In this document: in pieces, positions 20,153-32,299 of the stretch
Numbering within the stretch: the first letter of the stretch is position 1
How the letters are laid out: each line of letters opens with the position of its first letter
Source of the DNA: Gracilaria gracilis
Lineage: Eukaryota > Rhodophyta > Florideophyceae > Gracilariales > Gracilariaceae
NCBI GenBank assembly: GCA_030374805.1
Contig: JARGSG010000202.1
Coordinates: 434,001-498,000 of the forward strand
DNA length: 64,000 bases
Reading direction: 5' to 3'
Program-made: the position numbers and the translations under genes
Notes under the pieces: generated by a model
The model's input: the letters and a program-made list of their open reading frames with translations, nothing else
The model's database searches: none
What the model was told of the DNA's origin: nothing

Positions 20153-22231
20153 ATGGTTTCTGGCAAGCGAGCGAGCCCCTCGAAGGCTGGCTCAGTTGGT
20201 TCAGAATTGCCCCCGCGTCCGCGGTCTGTTCCCGAGCCTCCGTCTGGAGCGGAGAAGAAACCCGGAAACCGGAAGCAATCTATAAAGTCGTCTGACTCCC
20301 CAGTGGCTGGACCCTCATCTGCTCCTTTGGATGGTTCCACTCCCGCTGCTGCGGTGAAGGACGCGCTCGTCGTCGAGCTGGAGACTCAAGTGCGCACACT
20401 TGAGGCCCAGACGGGAGTCATGAGAAGCTCTCATGCTGCCCTCGCGACTGAGGTCGATACACTTCGTATGAAGGTAGACGCTGCCCTCATCGGAGGTGTA
20501 TCTGACGATCTACGTATATTACGGAAAGATGTCAACACTCTCTTAGAGGTTTTTCAAGGTTACCCCGGTTTTACCGAGGAGGTCAACACGAAGATATTTC
20601 GGATTCTGGGCCGTCTTGAGACGTTGGAAGCTACTATCCGTGCTGACAACGGCGCTTTTGACACACCCGCGGTGGACTCTCATCGCGCCAGAAACCGGAA
20701 ATCCGGGAAGAATCGCTCTAAGAAGAGGTTAGTCGACGAGTATGATTCGGATTCGTCCAGGTCTTCTGGTATCTCAAACCGCTCTGCGGGTTCTTCTTCG
20801 TCGGACTCATCAAATGATGGTGAACGTCGTGGTCGCACTGCGCGCTCTCGTCATTCTAGTTCCACCTCCGGTGTTGTTCGCACCCGTGAGAAGGGGAGGA
20901 AGCACTCAGGTTTGAGGGAGCTGAAGCCTACTAATCTCTTGTACAAAAGGTTGTTGTCTTACCGGTACTACCGTTTGGAAGATTCCAGCCTGGACCGTAC
21001 GCCTCATGGGACGGGAAAGATCAAGGACTGCATCAAGCGCATGTCCTTGACGTTTCGTAACCAGTTCTTTACTGGGGAGGATCCCATCTTGGTGTTGGAT
21101 TTTCTTTCACGCTTTGTCGCGGAAGCTGACATCCTCGGCATGAGTGAAGGGCAAGCTTATGTCGCATTAGCGTATTTTCTACGTGGACTCGCTGAAGACC
21201 AATTCAACTCTGTAAGAGGTTCATCTCGAGCCTCCGAAGGAGGGGTTACCTGCTGGCCTGAGGCCGTGCAGTATCTACTTCGCTCGTACGCGACTGGTAC
21301 CTCTATTGAAGAAGCAATCACCGCGTTGCGGGAAGCGAAGCAACGCCCGAAGGAATCGGAAACCGAGTTTTCAGTCCGACTGAACAAGGCTTTCCACCGT
21401 TGTGGCAATGTTTATTCCGCTAATGAGCGTTGTACACTGTTTATCAACGGATTGAATCCGGCTATTCGCACGCTAGTCTCCCAGCGACGGGAAGACAAGC
21501 GGAAGACCACTTATCTCGAGTTGGTTCAATACGCGAAAGCGGAAGGAGACGCACTGCGTGCACGCTCCGGACACCGGGGTTCATCCAGGGCGCTTCACCT
21601 CGAAGGGGCGCCCTCATCGATCTCACTGCTACCGCAGGATTTTTTTCGCCACGAAGTGGATAATTTGCATCTGGCACAGGTGAACCTGGATTCTATTCCG
21701 ACTACGGAGTTGCCTTCAACTACTGAAGCCTCGTCGATGACGGATGATCCGCTGCTTTACGCAGATCGCCCCCGCGTTCTCGGACCGCAAGTACCCTATT
21801 CAGGGAGTCGTTACCAGCGACCTGGTTGGGTAGACCCGCGGACGGTGAGAGCAAAAGACCCACGAAGTGCCGGAAGACCCGGGTTGATTTGTTTTCTATG
21901 CTACGAACACGGGCATGTGGCACCGGATCGCCACCTCACCATGAGGGATATGCCCACGGTCGTGGTGAATTTCGAAGCTCTGACCCCAGAAGAACAGGCG
22001 TCAGTGCCGATAACCGCGTATTTGCGTGCGAAGACAGACTTTCCGAAACGGATTTCTCCCGCAGATATCCCTGCGTTGCGACACTCTGGTTCTTCCCAGG
22101 GCAATGCTTCACCGGCTCAAGCCGTGGCGGCAACCGCTGCTGCGGGTAGTTCTGTTCCACAGGAGTCTGTGAAGGTCCCTACCGTGCAGGACGCCGTTCC
22201 CGTTAGAACGGATGATACTCAGTTAAACTGA
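20153..22231 (+). other. Element B gag
   Basis: A frame of 692 codons beginning at the ATG of MVSGKRASPSKAGS. The N-terminal 130 residues are basic and predicted disordered, then coiled-coil-like (VVELETQVRTLEAQTGVMRS). A serine- and arginine-rich stretch follows, then a capsid-like core around residues 260-460 (DPILVLDFLSRFVAEADILG, FHRCGNVYSANERC), and a zinc-knuckle region near residue 580 (CFLCYEHGH). Homologous to the gag of D. It forms the nucleocapsid of this element family. Confidence 0.85.
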
Positions 22232-25200
22232 GTACGGGAGTCTCCAATGGAGAGGCGCCCCAGTCGGGGTCTACGGTGCCCGAGGCGTCGCCGCCTCGCT
22301 CCCAGGTCAAAATCCTCTCGAGGAAGCCGACCGTCCTAGACGTGGACTCTACCACCGTTGGTGTAATGCGTCGCCCGTGGATACGGTTCAGGAACAACCA
22401 GATCCCGGATCGAGTCATGGTCATGGCCAAGCGAAACTACAAGATATTCGCTGACCTTGGCCTTTCTACCCAGTATATGGTGCGTCATTTGTCTATCCTG
22501 GATACAGGCGCTGGTCCCAATTTTATTGTGGAGTCGCTCTAACCGCCGGAAATCCGTTGTCGAGTTCGTCAAGGACCCTTCATGGACGTGGCAGATGCAA
22601 ATAATAACCCGTTGAGTACGGCTGGAATGGTTTCCCTGATCGTCAGGATTGGCAACAGCATTGAGCAGGTTGAATTCATCGTCTGCAAGACGCTTGCTGC
22701 CCCTGTCATCTTAGGGTGTGACTTCTGTGACAGATATGTCGAGTCAATCAGACCGCGTGCGCGTGAAGTGGAAATGGAAGATGGTTTGGTTGTACCCATT
22801 GTTCGTCGTTCTTTGAGGAGAACCTCAGCTAAGCTGGTACCGCTACCTACTCCTTTACAGGATTCTAACCCTCCGAAGGAGTCTCCGCAACTCCGTGTTG
22901 CACGTGCTATTTCTATTCCGCCAGAATCCCAGGTATGGGTTGATGTTACTGCTGCTCCGCGTGGTTTGCGGGTTGTTCAACCATCTACCTCGTTATACGA
23001 GAAATATCAGCTCGCATTAGCGAATGGCGTTGTGCAGATCTCGAATGGTCACCCCTTTCGGGTTTTGTTAGCCAACTTTGGCAAGAAGTCCCAGTTTCTG
23101 GTGAAGAACCAAGTTATTGGTACTGTCCTACCGCACCCTACGGCGCTTATCCCTACTAAGGTGACTGCCGCCGAGATGCTCGGGATTGTCGAAGAAACCG
23201 CTGATGCGTCTCACTCTCAGGAGGGGGAGGGGTATTCGTCGCGTGCGCAAGCGTCGAACCCGTCTCAGACGGTTAACAACACGGGAGACCCGGAAAAGAA
23301 GACCGTGCCTACGAGTTATGACAGGATTGACCCTATTAAAGAGTTAGAAGAATTGAATCTCGGTCATGTACCGGATTCACACCGCGAGAAGTTGCGTGAT
23401 ATGTTGCGCGAGTTTACACCAATGTGGGATGGTTCCCTCGGAGAGCTTACAGCTACGGAACACCGGATTGATCTGTTGCCAGACGTTAAGCCTATTGCTC
23501 AACACCCTTACAGGGCAGGTCCGAAAGCTCGAGAGGAAGAACAGTTTCAAATCAACAAGATGCTCCGAGCCGGAGTTATAGAACCGGCACAGTCGCCGTG
23601 GGCATCTCCAGTTGTACTGGCTCCGAAACCCGATGGGTCTTGGCGTTTTTGTATCGACTATCGTCGCCTCAATGATGTTACCGTCAAAGACGTGTATCCC
23701 ATACCTCGTATGGACGAGTACATTGACTCGCTTGGCGATGCAACCGTCTTCTCCACTTTGGATGCGAATTGGGGGTTCTGGCAAGTACCCGTGCGACCGG
23801 AAGACCGTGATAAGACTGCGTTTACCTGTCATTCAGGGCTGTACCGCTTTAAGCGTATGCCTTTTGGACTTACGAACGCCCCCGCTACTTTTCAGCGTGC
23901 TTTGGATATCCTCCTTGCCCGTTTCAAATGGCGGAGTTGCCTCGTCTATCTCGACGATATCATCGTCTTCTCCAATAATTTGGATGACCATTTGGATCAC
24001 GTTCGTGAGATAATCACAACACTGCGTGACGCAGGAGTAACACTCAAGCTGAGAAAATGTGAATTCTTTACTGACTCGGTCAAGTATCTTGGACACGTAA
24101 TCCGTCCGGGACGGCTACTGATCGAGCAGGCTCGCGTGAAGTCACTCAAGGAGGCTAAACTACCTACGACTCAGACTGAGCTGCGTTCCTTCCTAGGATT
24201 ATGCAAAGTCTATCGACGGTTTATTCCTCGCTTCGCGAAGATCGCGGGACCGCTCAACGAGCTCCTGAAGGAGGGACAACCACCAAAACTGGGCCCCCTT
24301 GCTCCCACGCAAGTGGAAGCATTCAACTCTCTTATAGAGGCAGTTACAACAGCACCCGTGCTGTCATTACCGAAGAACGGGTTGCCATTTACCGTGGATA
24401 CGGATGCGAGCGACTACCAGATCGGCTGTGCACTGTTTCAGACTACACCCGACGGGGAACGCCGACCAATTGGATTTTGGTCTCGCACGCTCAACGTTCA
24501 TGAACGGAACTATTTGGTATCCGAAAAGGAGTGTCTCGCCATGGTATGGGCTTTACAGACGTTAAGACCATATCTTATGGGTGTGCATTTTACCGTTAAC
24601 ACGGATCATTCCGCGTTACGCTGGTTAATGTCAATCACGGAACCTTCCGGGCGTTTAATGCGCTGGCGTCTTCGGCTAGCCGAGTTTGATTATGAAGTCA
24701 CCTACAAAAAGGGAAGTCTCAACGCGCAAGCGGATGCTCTTTCACGTTTGGGAACGGAAGGCGAAGCGTTACGCGTCGACGACGATGTTGAAGATATCCC
24801 CTGTTTCCTCATGGAGGAGGGTGAAGAAGACTACGAACTGATTTCGGACGACATCTGTGATGACTTACTCGTCGCAGATGGTGAAGACCCGGAACCCGGT
24901 GCGTTTGTCCCAATCACTGCTGAGGAGATGATCAGAGAACAGCGGGGAGACCCGTTCTGTACGAGGATACGCGCCCAAATTAATGGCGGTGCGAACATCT
25001 CTTTTGGGGTTAACACTCAGGGTTACCTCGTTAGAGTGGTTCGTTCATCCCCACAGATCGTGGTTCCTCACTCCTTGCAGTCCAGGGTTCTTCACCTATC
25101 ACACTTTTCTAAGGTTGCTTCCCATCCTGGGGCTAGAAGGCTGTACACGACACTACGTCGGGATTTCTACTGGCCCGCGTTAGCGTTGGATTGCTATACT

Positions 25201-27723
25201 ACCGTCAAGGCGTGTACGCACTGTGCTCGTGAACGATTTAAATTACGTCGCCATGCGAAGAAGCTAACTCTGTTCCCCGCACGGGCGCCTCTTGAGTTTG
25301 TTGCCATCGATATACTCGGTGAGGTTTTAAGGACATCCCGAGGTAATCGGTTTCTACTCGTCATTATGGACAGATTCTCGAAGTTAGTCCGGACAATTCC
25401 GTTGAGGAAGATTACATCACGCACTGTTGCGGAAGCTTTCGTTAAGCATTGGGTCCTAGTCTACGGTCCCCCGGTTAATCTCCTTTCGGATAATGGTCCG
25501 CAATTTACTGCGCGTTTCTTCCAGGACGTCTGTCGGATACTCGACGTGAAGAATCTCTTCACGACGACGTATCATCCCCAATGTAATGGGCAAGTCGAGC
25601 GATTTAATCGAACGCTGCTCTCCGCATTGCGGGCTTATACTGTTGAACATCCAAAGACTTGGGATCTCTACACGGATACCGTGACGTACGCGTACAATAC
25701 GCAAGTTCACAGAGTTACTGGTTTATCTTTTTTCGAGCTTGTGCGGTCGCGAACGCCCCCGCCAGTTGCGGTTGAACCTCAGCCAAAGCTGGATACGTTC
25801 CCGTCGACGGTTGATCACTACCTGCGTTGGAAGCAGTGGCTTTCAATTATGGTACCTGTTGCCAGGTCGGCAATGGCTAAAGCACAACACGCTTATAAGC
25901 GGAACTTTGATGCCCGTATTCGGAGACCACTGCCACCGCTGGAACCGGGACAAACCGCCTTTGTAAGGAAAGAATATTACAATCCTGAAAAGGAGAGGCG
26001 ACACAAGCTTTCTCCCATCGCTGATGGTCCGTACCGCGTTATTAGCGTGAATAAGGACACAGTTGTACTGGAAGTTGGTGGCGCTCATGAGCGCTTTTCT
26101 CGAGATCGAGTTGTACAAGGACCTACCCGTCATACGGAAGTTGTTTTGGATACTCAGCAGGAGGCTGGACAGGCGGAGAACCGATCGCTTCAGTCTACAG
26201 AAGCTACATCACTTGTGGGACTTCGTCACGCATCGAGGGGATTGTCGGAGTTACCGATGTTATCGTCGCGAACCGAATCTTCGGATTCTACACCGCTTGT
26301 GAAGTCGCGCTTCACAGCGTCTATCGAACCGTCAACTGACGTGATGACTGCTCCCCGTATCGCTCCACCTCAGAACGGGGAGGGGAATTCACGCGTTGTT
26401 GCGGAAGAACAGGAATCACCGGTGTCGCAACCGTCGCAGACATCCCGTGATTCACGGAGAGAAGAATTGGAGACTGAGTTGTCTCAGGACACCGTCGAGG
26501 ACGTGATTGCTAAGAATACCACTTTTAGTGGGCAGGCAAACCCGCTACAGCGTGCTGATATTGCCAAGGGCGCGCAACGCTCTACAGCGGATCGCAGCCC
26601 TATCAGCAAGGGACACGCGCAATGTACGGACTCCCGTACTGTCCAGGATACTGGAATTGCTCACCCGCACGGGGAATCGCCGCATGATCAACCTCCTGTT
26701 GTCGAGGAGACACAGGAGGGACCACCTGATCGCGCTCGCGAAAGTTCCTCGGCACCGCCGGAAGTCGACGCTGATCACCCGATTTCTCGGAAGAGCACGG
26801 CTACAGCACCGCTGGATACTGCTACACGGAGTATTCCGGACGCGCGCAAGCCGCAAACCGTCGCCGACGTTCGTCGCGCACCGCCTACGCAGGCGCGAAG
26901 TAAGTAAATCACGGTAGATCCCGGTATCGCAAGACCTGTTAGTCAGGAAAGAGAGAAGACGCTCGCAGAAGCGAAGTTAGAGCACCCCGGAACGGGTATG
27001 GAGGAAGCACCACCGCACCCATCCGTGGGGAAGTCGTTAAGCGCTCGTAATGACGTTTTGAACCGTCATGACAGTGCACGCACCGTTGGAGATACGGAAT
27101 ACCGTCCTGATTTAGGGAAAATACACGCTGCCAGTGCAGGAGTGCGCGCGCGCCACACGTCGCGTGGCACACGCCGTGCACCACACAGTGGGCCTACACT
27201 GTCGACCGGCAGCGCCGTAGCCACGAACCGTCGCACGGAGTCACGTGAACCGGCACGTGTTGTGGTAGGTAATCCGCCTCCCCGTCCGAAACCACCGTCA
27301 ACACGGGAAACTACTCGTAATTGAGACGTTGAGGAGACCGTCGAAACGGAAGAACTGCTCGAGAACTCCCGGAATCCGGTAAAGAAGACTCAGCAGAGGA
27401 CGACAGAACCGCCGAAGGCGTCAGAGGCACACAGCAACGCAGCTGGTATCCCTATTACAGTACCGCTACGAAGCGTGGACGACCCTTCTAAAGGTGGTGA
27501 AGAACGTGAAGTTTACTCGAAAGAGTTCGTGGTCGACCACATCGTGGGACACAGTTGGCACCCGAAGGGGTATAGGCAGTACCAGGTGCGCTGGTATGGC
27601 TATCTGCCATCAGCAGACACGGATGAACCGGTTGAGCACCTGCCACGATCGAAAATCGTGCAGTATCACCGCCGTACTAACACGGATGTTCCGGCTAACC
27701 TACACCGCGCCCTAGTGGGGTAG
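22232..27723 (+). other. Element B pol region with C-terminal chromodomain
   Basis: Domains in order: aspartic protease (LDTGAGPNFIVE near 22500), reverse transcriptase (YLDDIIVFS near 23950), RNase H (VDTDASDYQIGCALFQ near 24400), integrase with a zinc-binding HHCC region and a DDE core (FVAIDILG, LLSDNGPQF, CNGQVERFNRTL), a long variable linker, then a chromodomain (27475-27723; EEREVYSKEFVVDHIVGHSW then DTDEPVEHLPRSKIVQYHRR). The order RT-RNase H-integrase and the chromodomain place it among Ty3/gypsy chromoviruses. It has about three breaks, so this copy is probably not autonomous. Confidence 0.9.
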
Positions 27724-28132
27724 ACCGCCACCGTCTGTGACGGAACGTTCTCTCGTGTCCGGCGTAGCCGTGTCAACGACAACGAACCTCACTCGAGGAA
27801 GCGTAACGACCTCCAGCGGAGTACAGTGCCGAAGTTACTTCGTGAAGGCACCCTCTAAACGAGGAGAGTTGAAGAATAAGCTAAGCTGCCCTCAGGAAGA
27901 GGAGAAGATTTAAGAAGACTCTATGAAGAGGAAAGGACACGCAGAAGAGGATTATGAAGAAGAATTAATGCCCTCAGGAAGGGAGAAGATTATTGAAGAT
28001 TACACTTGAAGAAGGAAGATAACCTTGATGCTCAAGGGAAGAACACAGTTTTACTGGACATCTCAACTAAGCTGTACCCCGCTATTCGGGACTACAACGG
28101 CCAAGTTATTGGGAATCTACTGTGACGAGTTC
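27724..28132. other. GAAGA-rich spacer between convergent frames of B
   Basis: About 400 bases between the end of pol and the end of the antisense frame. From about 27870 to 28020 it is a repetitive GAAGA/AGAAGA-type purine tract, like the one in element A. No frame of interest. Confidence 0.55.
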
Positions 28133-29962
28133 CTACGTGGAGAGGCCACCCGAGCCACTCGGTCCTTGCTGAGCACCAGCGTTCGCCAGCTGCGCTATCA
28201 GGGCGTCGCGCATCTCTGTGACGTCGCCCGACGCTGCGCCAGAGGCACCAGCTGAGCTGAGGAACTGAGCGATCACGGCAGCCCGTGCTTCTTCGGATAC
28301 TCCCGCGTTCGCGGTTTCATTCGGCATAGTCGACGCCGCCGTCGCAGGCGCCGAAGCAGCCTCCACAGGAGTTGGAGAGGACACAGGAACTGGGACTGGT
28401 ACAACCGGCGCAGCCGGGGCGATATGACCACCCGCAGGGGGGTTCGCTACTGCAACAGCAGGTGCTGGCTCCACAACGAGAGTGTCGTCTTCTCCAAAGG
28501 CATCGTCTTCATCAGGAGCATCATCGAGCATGATGTTGTCGCCTCCAACAGGGTGAAAGAATTCATCAGTCATGATGAATCCGGTGGGATGCCCAGGAGG
28601 GATGACTAGCTCTGCATGACGCAGGATATGTGCCTCCGCTGGAGTGATCAGTGTCCGTGACCACGGGTCGTAGAAGACAAAATCGCCCGCTAGCGGTGAT
28701 CTGCGCCCGGGAGACCGGTCAACCTGAAGGTCTCCGTCATCGCGCCTACTCTGAGCTCGCGGCACCTGGCTCCAGTCTACTGCGTTAATCACTCGCAAGA
28801 GGCTCATCAACTCGGAGAGGTTTCCATTGTCGCCCAGCGGAAGAGTAAGATCCAAGCTTCGAATGGCTTGCCGCAAACGTGGAGGGATAAACCACAGTCT
28901 GTACTGGTCGTACACTTCATGAAGGACGTACACCGCCGTGCGGGCTGCCCATTCCGTCATCACCACGGTCCACCATCCCGTGAACGGGTACGTTGCCAAC
29001 CGACTACCGATGTAGGTCAGGCACGGGGGAAGCTCAACGTAGCACCCCCGGCACACCTCGTAAGAGGCCCATACAAAGGGAAGTGGCACGTATCTTCCAC
29101 GCATGTGGCGAGGCCTAATCCGGTGTGACTCCGTGTTTTGATAGGGGATCAAATATCCCCAACGGGAGCGAGCACGTCGTTGGGGACGGATCATGTTCTG
29201 CAAGAAGTTGGACCGCGGGATGCGGGGCAGGTATCGGAATTCAGCACGCAACAGCGGACGGGTCCAGCACAGGACATCCTGGTGAATCGTGACGTTCTGA
29301 TAACGTTCTACTACACCGGCAAGCCGGGCCAAGTTCTCGCCGTAGTGCACCTCACCGAGGGTTCGGTAGAAAGCAACGTCAAACCGGAATTCCGTGGGTA
29401 TCGGTTGTTCCGAGTATGTTCGGGCAAGCCGCAGATGCGCGACACGTACCATCTCCGCACGAGCGGTATTGTGCGACTCACCACGCCGGTGGACAAGAGC
29501 TTGCGTTGGCACGGTAATCCGGTATTGCCAGTCAAAGGTAACCGTCATCCAGACGTGAATCCCACCCGGCAAATGACCGCTGCCGTCTGCGAACGCCGCT
29601 ACGAGAGAAGGCTGAATGACACCGTGAGGGTGTAACCAAGGAGCCCGTACGAACGGTAATGGATTCGACCGTGGATCCACGTCTTCTAACTCGTCATACG
29701 AGGCCCACGCACCGACAGTCGGGTTAAGCACCGGCGCTGCCGGAGGTATTGCCGCAATGCCGTTGCCCACTTGATTGGGGAAGATGTACGGAGCCGGTTG
29801 TGCACCCGTTTGGGGAAGAGGCGCCGTATGGAAGCCGGGATTCATCGCCGATGAGGGGTTGGAGGACGACGGCTGGGCCGGTTGAGGATGACCAAAGCCC
29901 CCGAAATAGGTTTGAGGAGGCCCGCCAGGCGGTTGATTGTTGCCCTGATTGGGAGTACTCAT
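28133..29962 (-). other. Element B antisense accessory protein frame, 609 codons
   Basis: A single unbroken frame runs opposite to gag-pol, starting at the ATG at 29962 (MSTPNQGNNQPPGGPP) and ending at 28133. The frame stays open upstream almost to the LTR. The N-terminal 130 residues are proline-rich and low-complexity. A central folded part (about residues 130-430) contains VWMTVTFDWQYRITVPT, EVHYGENLARLAGVVERY, RRARSRWGYLIPYQN and WWTVVMTEWAARTAVYVLHE, then WFIPPRLRQAIRSLDLTLPL. The C-terminal part is acidic then proline/alanine-rich. I recognise no known domain. A and C carry homologs in the same place and orientation. A 609-codon frame with a varied, folded-looking centre conserved between lineages argues for a real protein; its role is unknown. 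Confidence 0.8.
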
Positions 29963-30185
29963 CGCTGTTGTAGCGCAAGGAAAGGAAGCCGAAGTGTTCG
30001 GAACAGAAGGAGCAAGAGGAAGCCGAGGAATCGGAGGCGATACCGCTGCAGAGCGTGTAGAAGTTGGTGATTCGCTTGGGTCGCGTGGCGAAGCGACAGG
30101 AGAAGGAGAAGGACCCGCTATCGGGGAGGTACTTATACACTCCGAAGGAGGAAGATGCACGCGCTCGCGGGTCGTCGTCGCGCCT

Positions 30186-30198
30186 CAGGAGGGGGAGA
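30186..30198 (+). other. Element B polypurine tract
   Basis: A purine run (cAGGAGGGGGAGA) directly precedes the 3' LTR, as expected for plus-strand priming. A has AAGGAGGGGGATA in the same place. Confidence 0.75.
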
Positions 30199-30997
30199 TG
30201 TAGTGCAACGCTATTGCGGATGAAGCTTCGCTATTGCGATTCATAGACAAGGGGATGCTCTCTAAGGAGGTGATGATGAATGCCGTGCGTGGCACACCCC
30301 ATTCTTGGGTAGATTCGTACAACATATAGGATAGTTCTGAGGTGCACAGCATTGCTGGTCAGTCACACACGTGTGGGGAGTTTGCACCCATTGTTGGGGA
30401 TTCTAGATATTAATATTGGATATTTAGTTACCACTGACAGTGGGCGGCTACACTACATAGTAGGTTGAGCTCAACCCAACTTTGGAGAAGTAAACGACAA
30501 AACCGAGTGTTCGGCTCTGATGTTTCACCCTTGGTGAGCAATATTCTCCTCGCGGAGAGTTGCCACTACTGTGTAGGTACCATCATCCGCCTCGCGGCAT
30601 CTACAGCACCCTTACCGCATTCCGCGTGTTATTCTGTGTGTTTCCTTTATTTGTTTTCGCACTGTTATACAGGTATCGCTACACTGCATACCGGTGTTGA
30701 CCGTTCTTTGTTTCGCCCATTCGCGTGGTTCGCTACCGCTCTCCGCGTCTCGTGCCACTCTCGTGTGTGTGTTGGTTGTCCCGTCTGTGACGTCATCCCC
30801 GACTCTGTCGTGTTCCCCACCACTGTGCGGCTTCTTTGCCTTTACCGCTCTCTACGCGTGTCATGACGGTGATCCCCGGTCTTACACCCGGCTAGCGCGA
30901 TCAGCCTGAGAGGGGCTCTATTGCTGTGACTACCTCAGTTGAGGGAAGGCTTGAACACCTTTTGTGTGTCTTCTTCCTCCGCAGGGGTTGCACTACA
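30199..30997 (+). repeat. Element B 3' LTR
   Basis: 799 bases, 4 differences from the 5' LTR, followed by the target duplication GGGCA and the resumed LTR of element C. Confidence 0.95.
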
Positions 30998-31407
30998 GGG
31001 CACCTGAAACCCGCAGGGGCAAACGGCGGGGCAACTAGTCTGGACCGTGCAGGTTTACGGTAGTAGACGTCGACGCGCGGTAAAACCTGAATATTAATAG
31101 AGTAGCAAGTGACCAAGATGGTATAGTTACTGCCCTAGTGGTGCCTGACTTTACAATACACAGGGGGGAAGGCGAGGTGCACCACAATATATAAAAGGTG
31201 CACCGACGCCGATCTCCCATGCGGGCATGACGTCATCGGCTGCGCCCATGACCTACTGTCATGAGCCAGCAATGCTAAACTATCCTAGACTATAAATTAG
31301 AAATTAGAAATTATGAAATACAGAATACCAATTGGGTACAGTGCAGCCAGCAAAGCGCACCAGTAGGCCCACGTGGCACCAACCCATTGAGGTCTCATTG
31401 TACTACA
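30998..31407 (-). repeat. Element C 3' LTR, inner piece
   Basis: This continues the 3' LTR of C after B and matches 42085-42494 with about 10 differences. The adjoining sequence on the minus strand is a polypurine tract (AGGAAGGGGGTC). Confidence 0.9.
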
Positions 31408-32299
31408 GACCCCCTTCCTACCCTGAGCCACGCCCTCGTGGCTCCTAGATCCTTTCACCAAGTCGGTGGCATCGTCGTACCAATTTGGTCCCTGTCGCAG
31501 CCTTCGTGCCATCTCGCGCCGTGCGTCGCGTCGGCTCTGCGTCGCCGAGCGCACTCTGTTCACCACCTTGGTCATCACCGATTGCGGCTCTACCCACCTC
31601 TTTGGTTATCACCGACAGCGGCCTATTCATTCCCATTTGTGGTTTGGGCGCGACGCGCGCCCATTGCATACCTCCAAGGTTATACCTTTTTGGCTGCACG
31701 GCTTAGACCCATTTACCGTGTCGGTATACCCAGTGGGGGGGCGCGTTGCGCCTTCGGGCTCGTGTGGGCACTGTACCGTGAAGGATTTTGGCGCCCACTT
31801 GGTTGCGGCGTGTCTCTCTGTCCCTTCGAGGTTCGACTACCAACCCTTCGAGGCACTGCCGCTGACTCCATCGAGGTTGTTCCACCGTTCTCCCTTCTGG
31901 TTGCCTTCGCTCCCCCTTTGCGGTTTTTCTACGCGGCTCGCGCCACCGTGGCTTCTCGCCCGACCGACAAGGTTGAATCCGTTTATGGTGACCCCCGATC
32001 CTTGTCTGAACCACATGGGTAGCCCCGGTACCAGCGTGCGGGCTCGCACCCGTAGCGGTACACGGCGATTGTCGGTTCCCCATGTTGGTCAATCGGACGC
32101 GGTAACCTCAAGGGACGGCGCGCCATCGGCGACCAATGCCGATACCTTAATGGTTGAACCAGCATGGGGCCCCGAACGGGTGGAGGTTTTGAGCATCAGT
32201 TCTAGTGACTCACCCATTGTGGATAAAAAGCCGATTCGCTTCACCCCTGCGGTCGAATGCTCGCCGTCTCAACCACTCCCTCACGGTACTCATCACACC
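31408..32299. other. Element C leader between 3' LTR and antisense frame
   Basis: About 890 bases between the LTR of C and the likely ATG of its antisense frame. The plus-strand frame is open across it from about 31466, but the composition is leader-like and the protein it would give is not similar to the antisense proteins of A or B. It may be a 5' untranslated leader of the antisense transcript. Confidence 0.4.

Larger units (their letters stand above)
18919..30997 (+). mobile_element. Ty3/gypsy chromovirus B, youngest, nested in the LTR of C
   Basis: Two 799-base LTRs (18919-19717 and 30199-30997) start TGTAGTGCAACGC and end CAYYACA. They differ at only 4 sites (0.5 percent). The flanks 18914-18918 and 30998-31002 are both GGGCA, an exact target duplication. 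The order is LTR, primer binding site, gag, pol (protease, RT, RNase H, integrase, chromodomain), antisense frame, polypurine tract, LTR. It looks nearly whole, with about three breaks in pol. It is the most recent insertion here. Confidence 0.95.

Noticed and set aside
20153-27723. Many frames of 60-150 codons overlapping gag and pol of B on both strands.
   Set aside because: They lie inside stronger frames with known domains and show no motifs of their own.
19185-30866. Identical 133-codon frames at 19185-19586 and 30465-30866.
   Set aside because: They are the same stretch in the two LTRs of element B; identity comes from LTR duplication, not from coding constraint.
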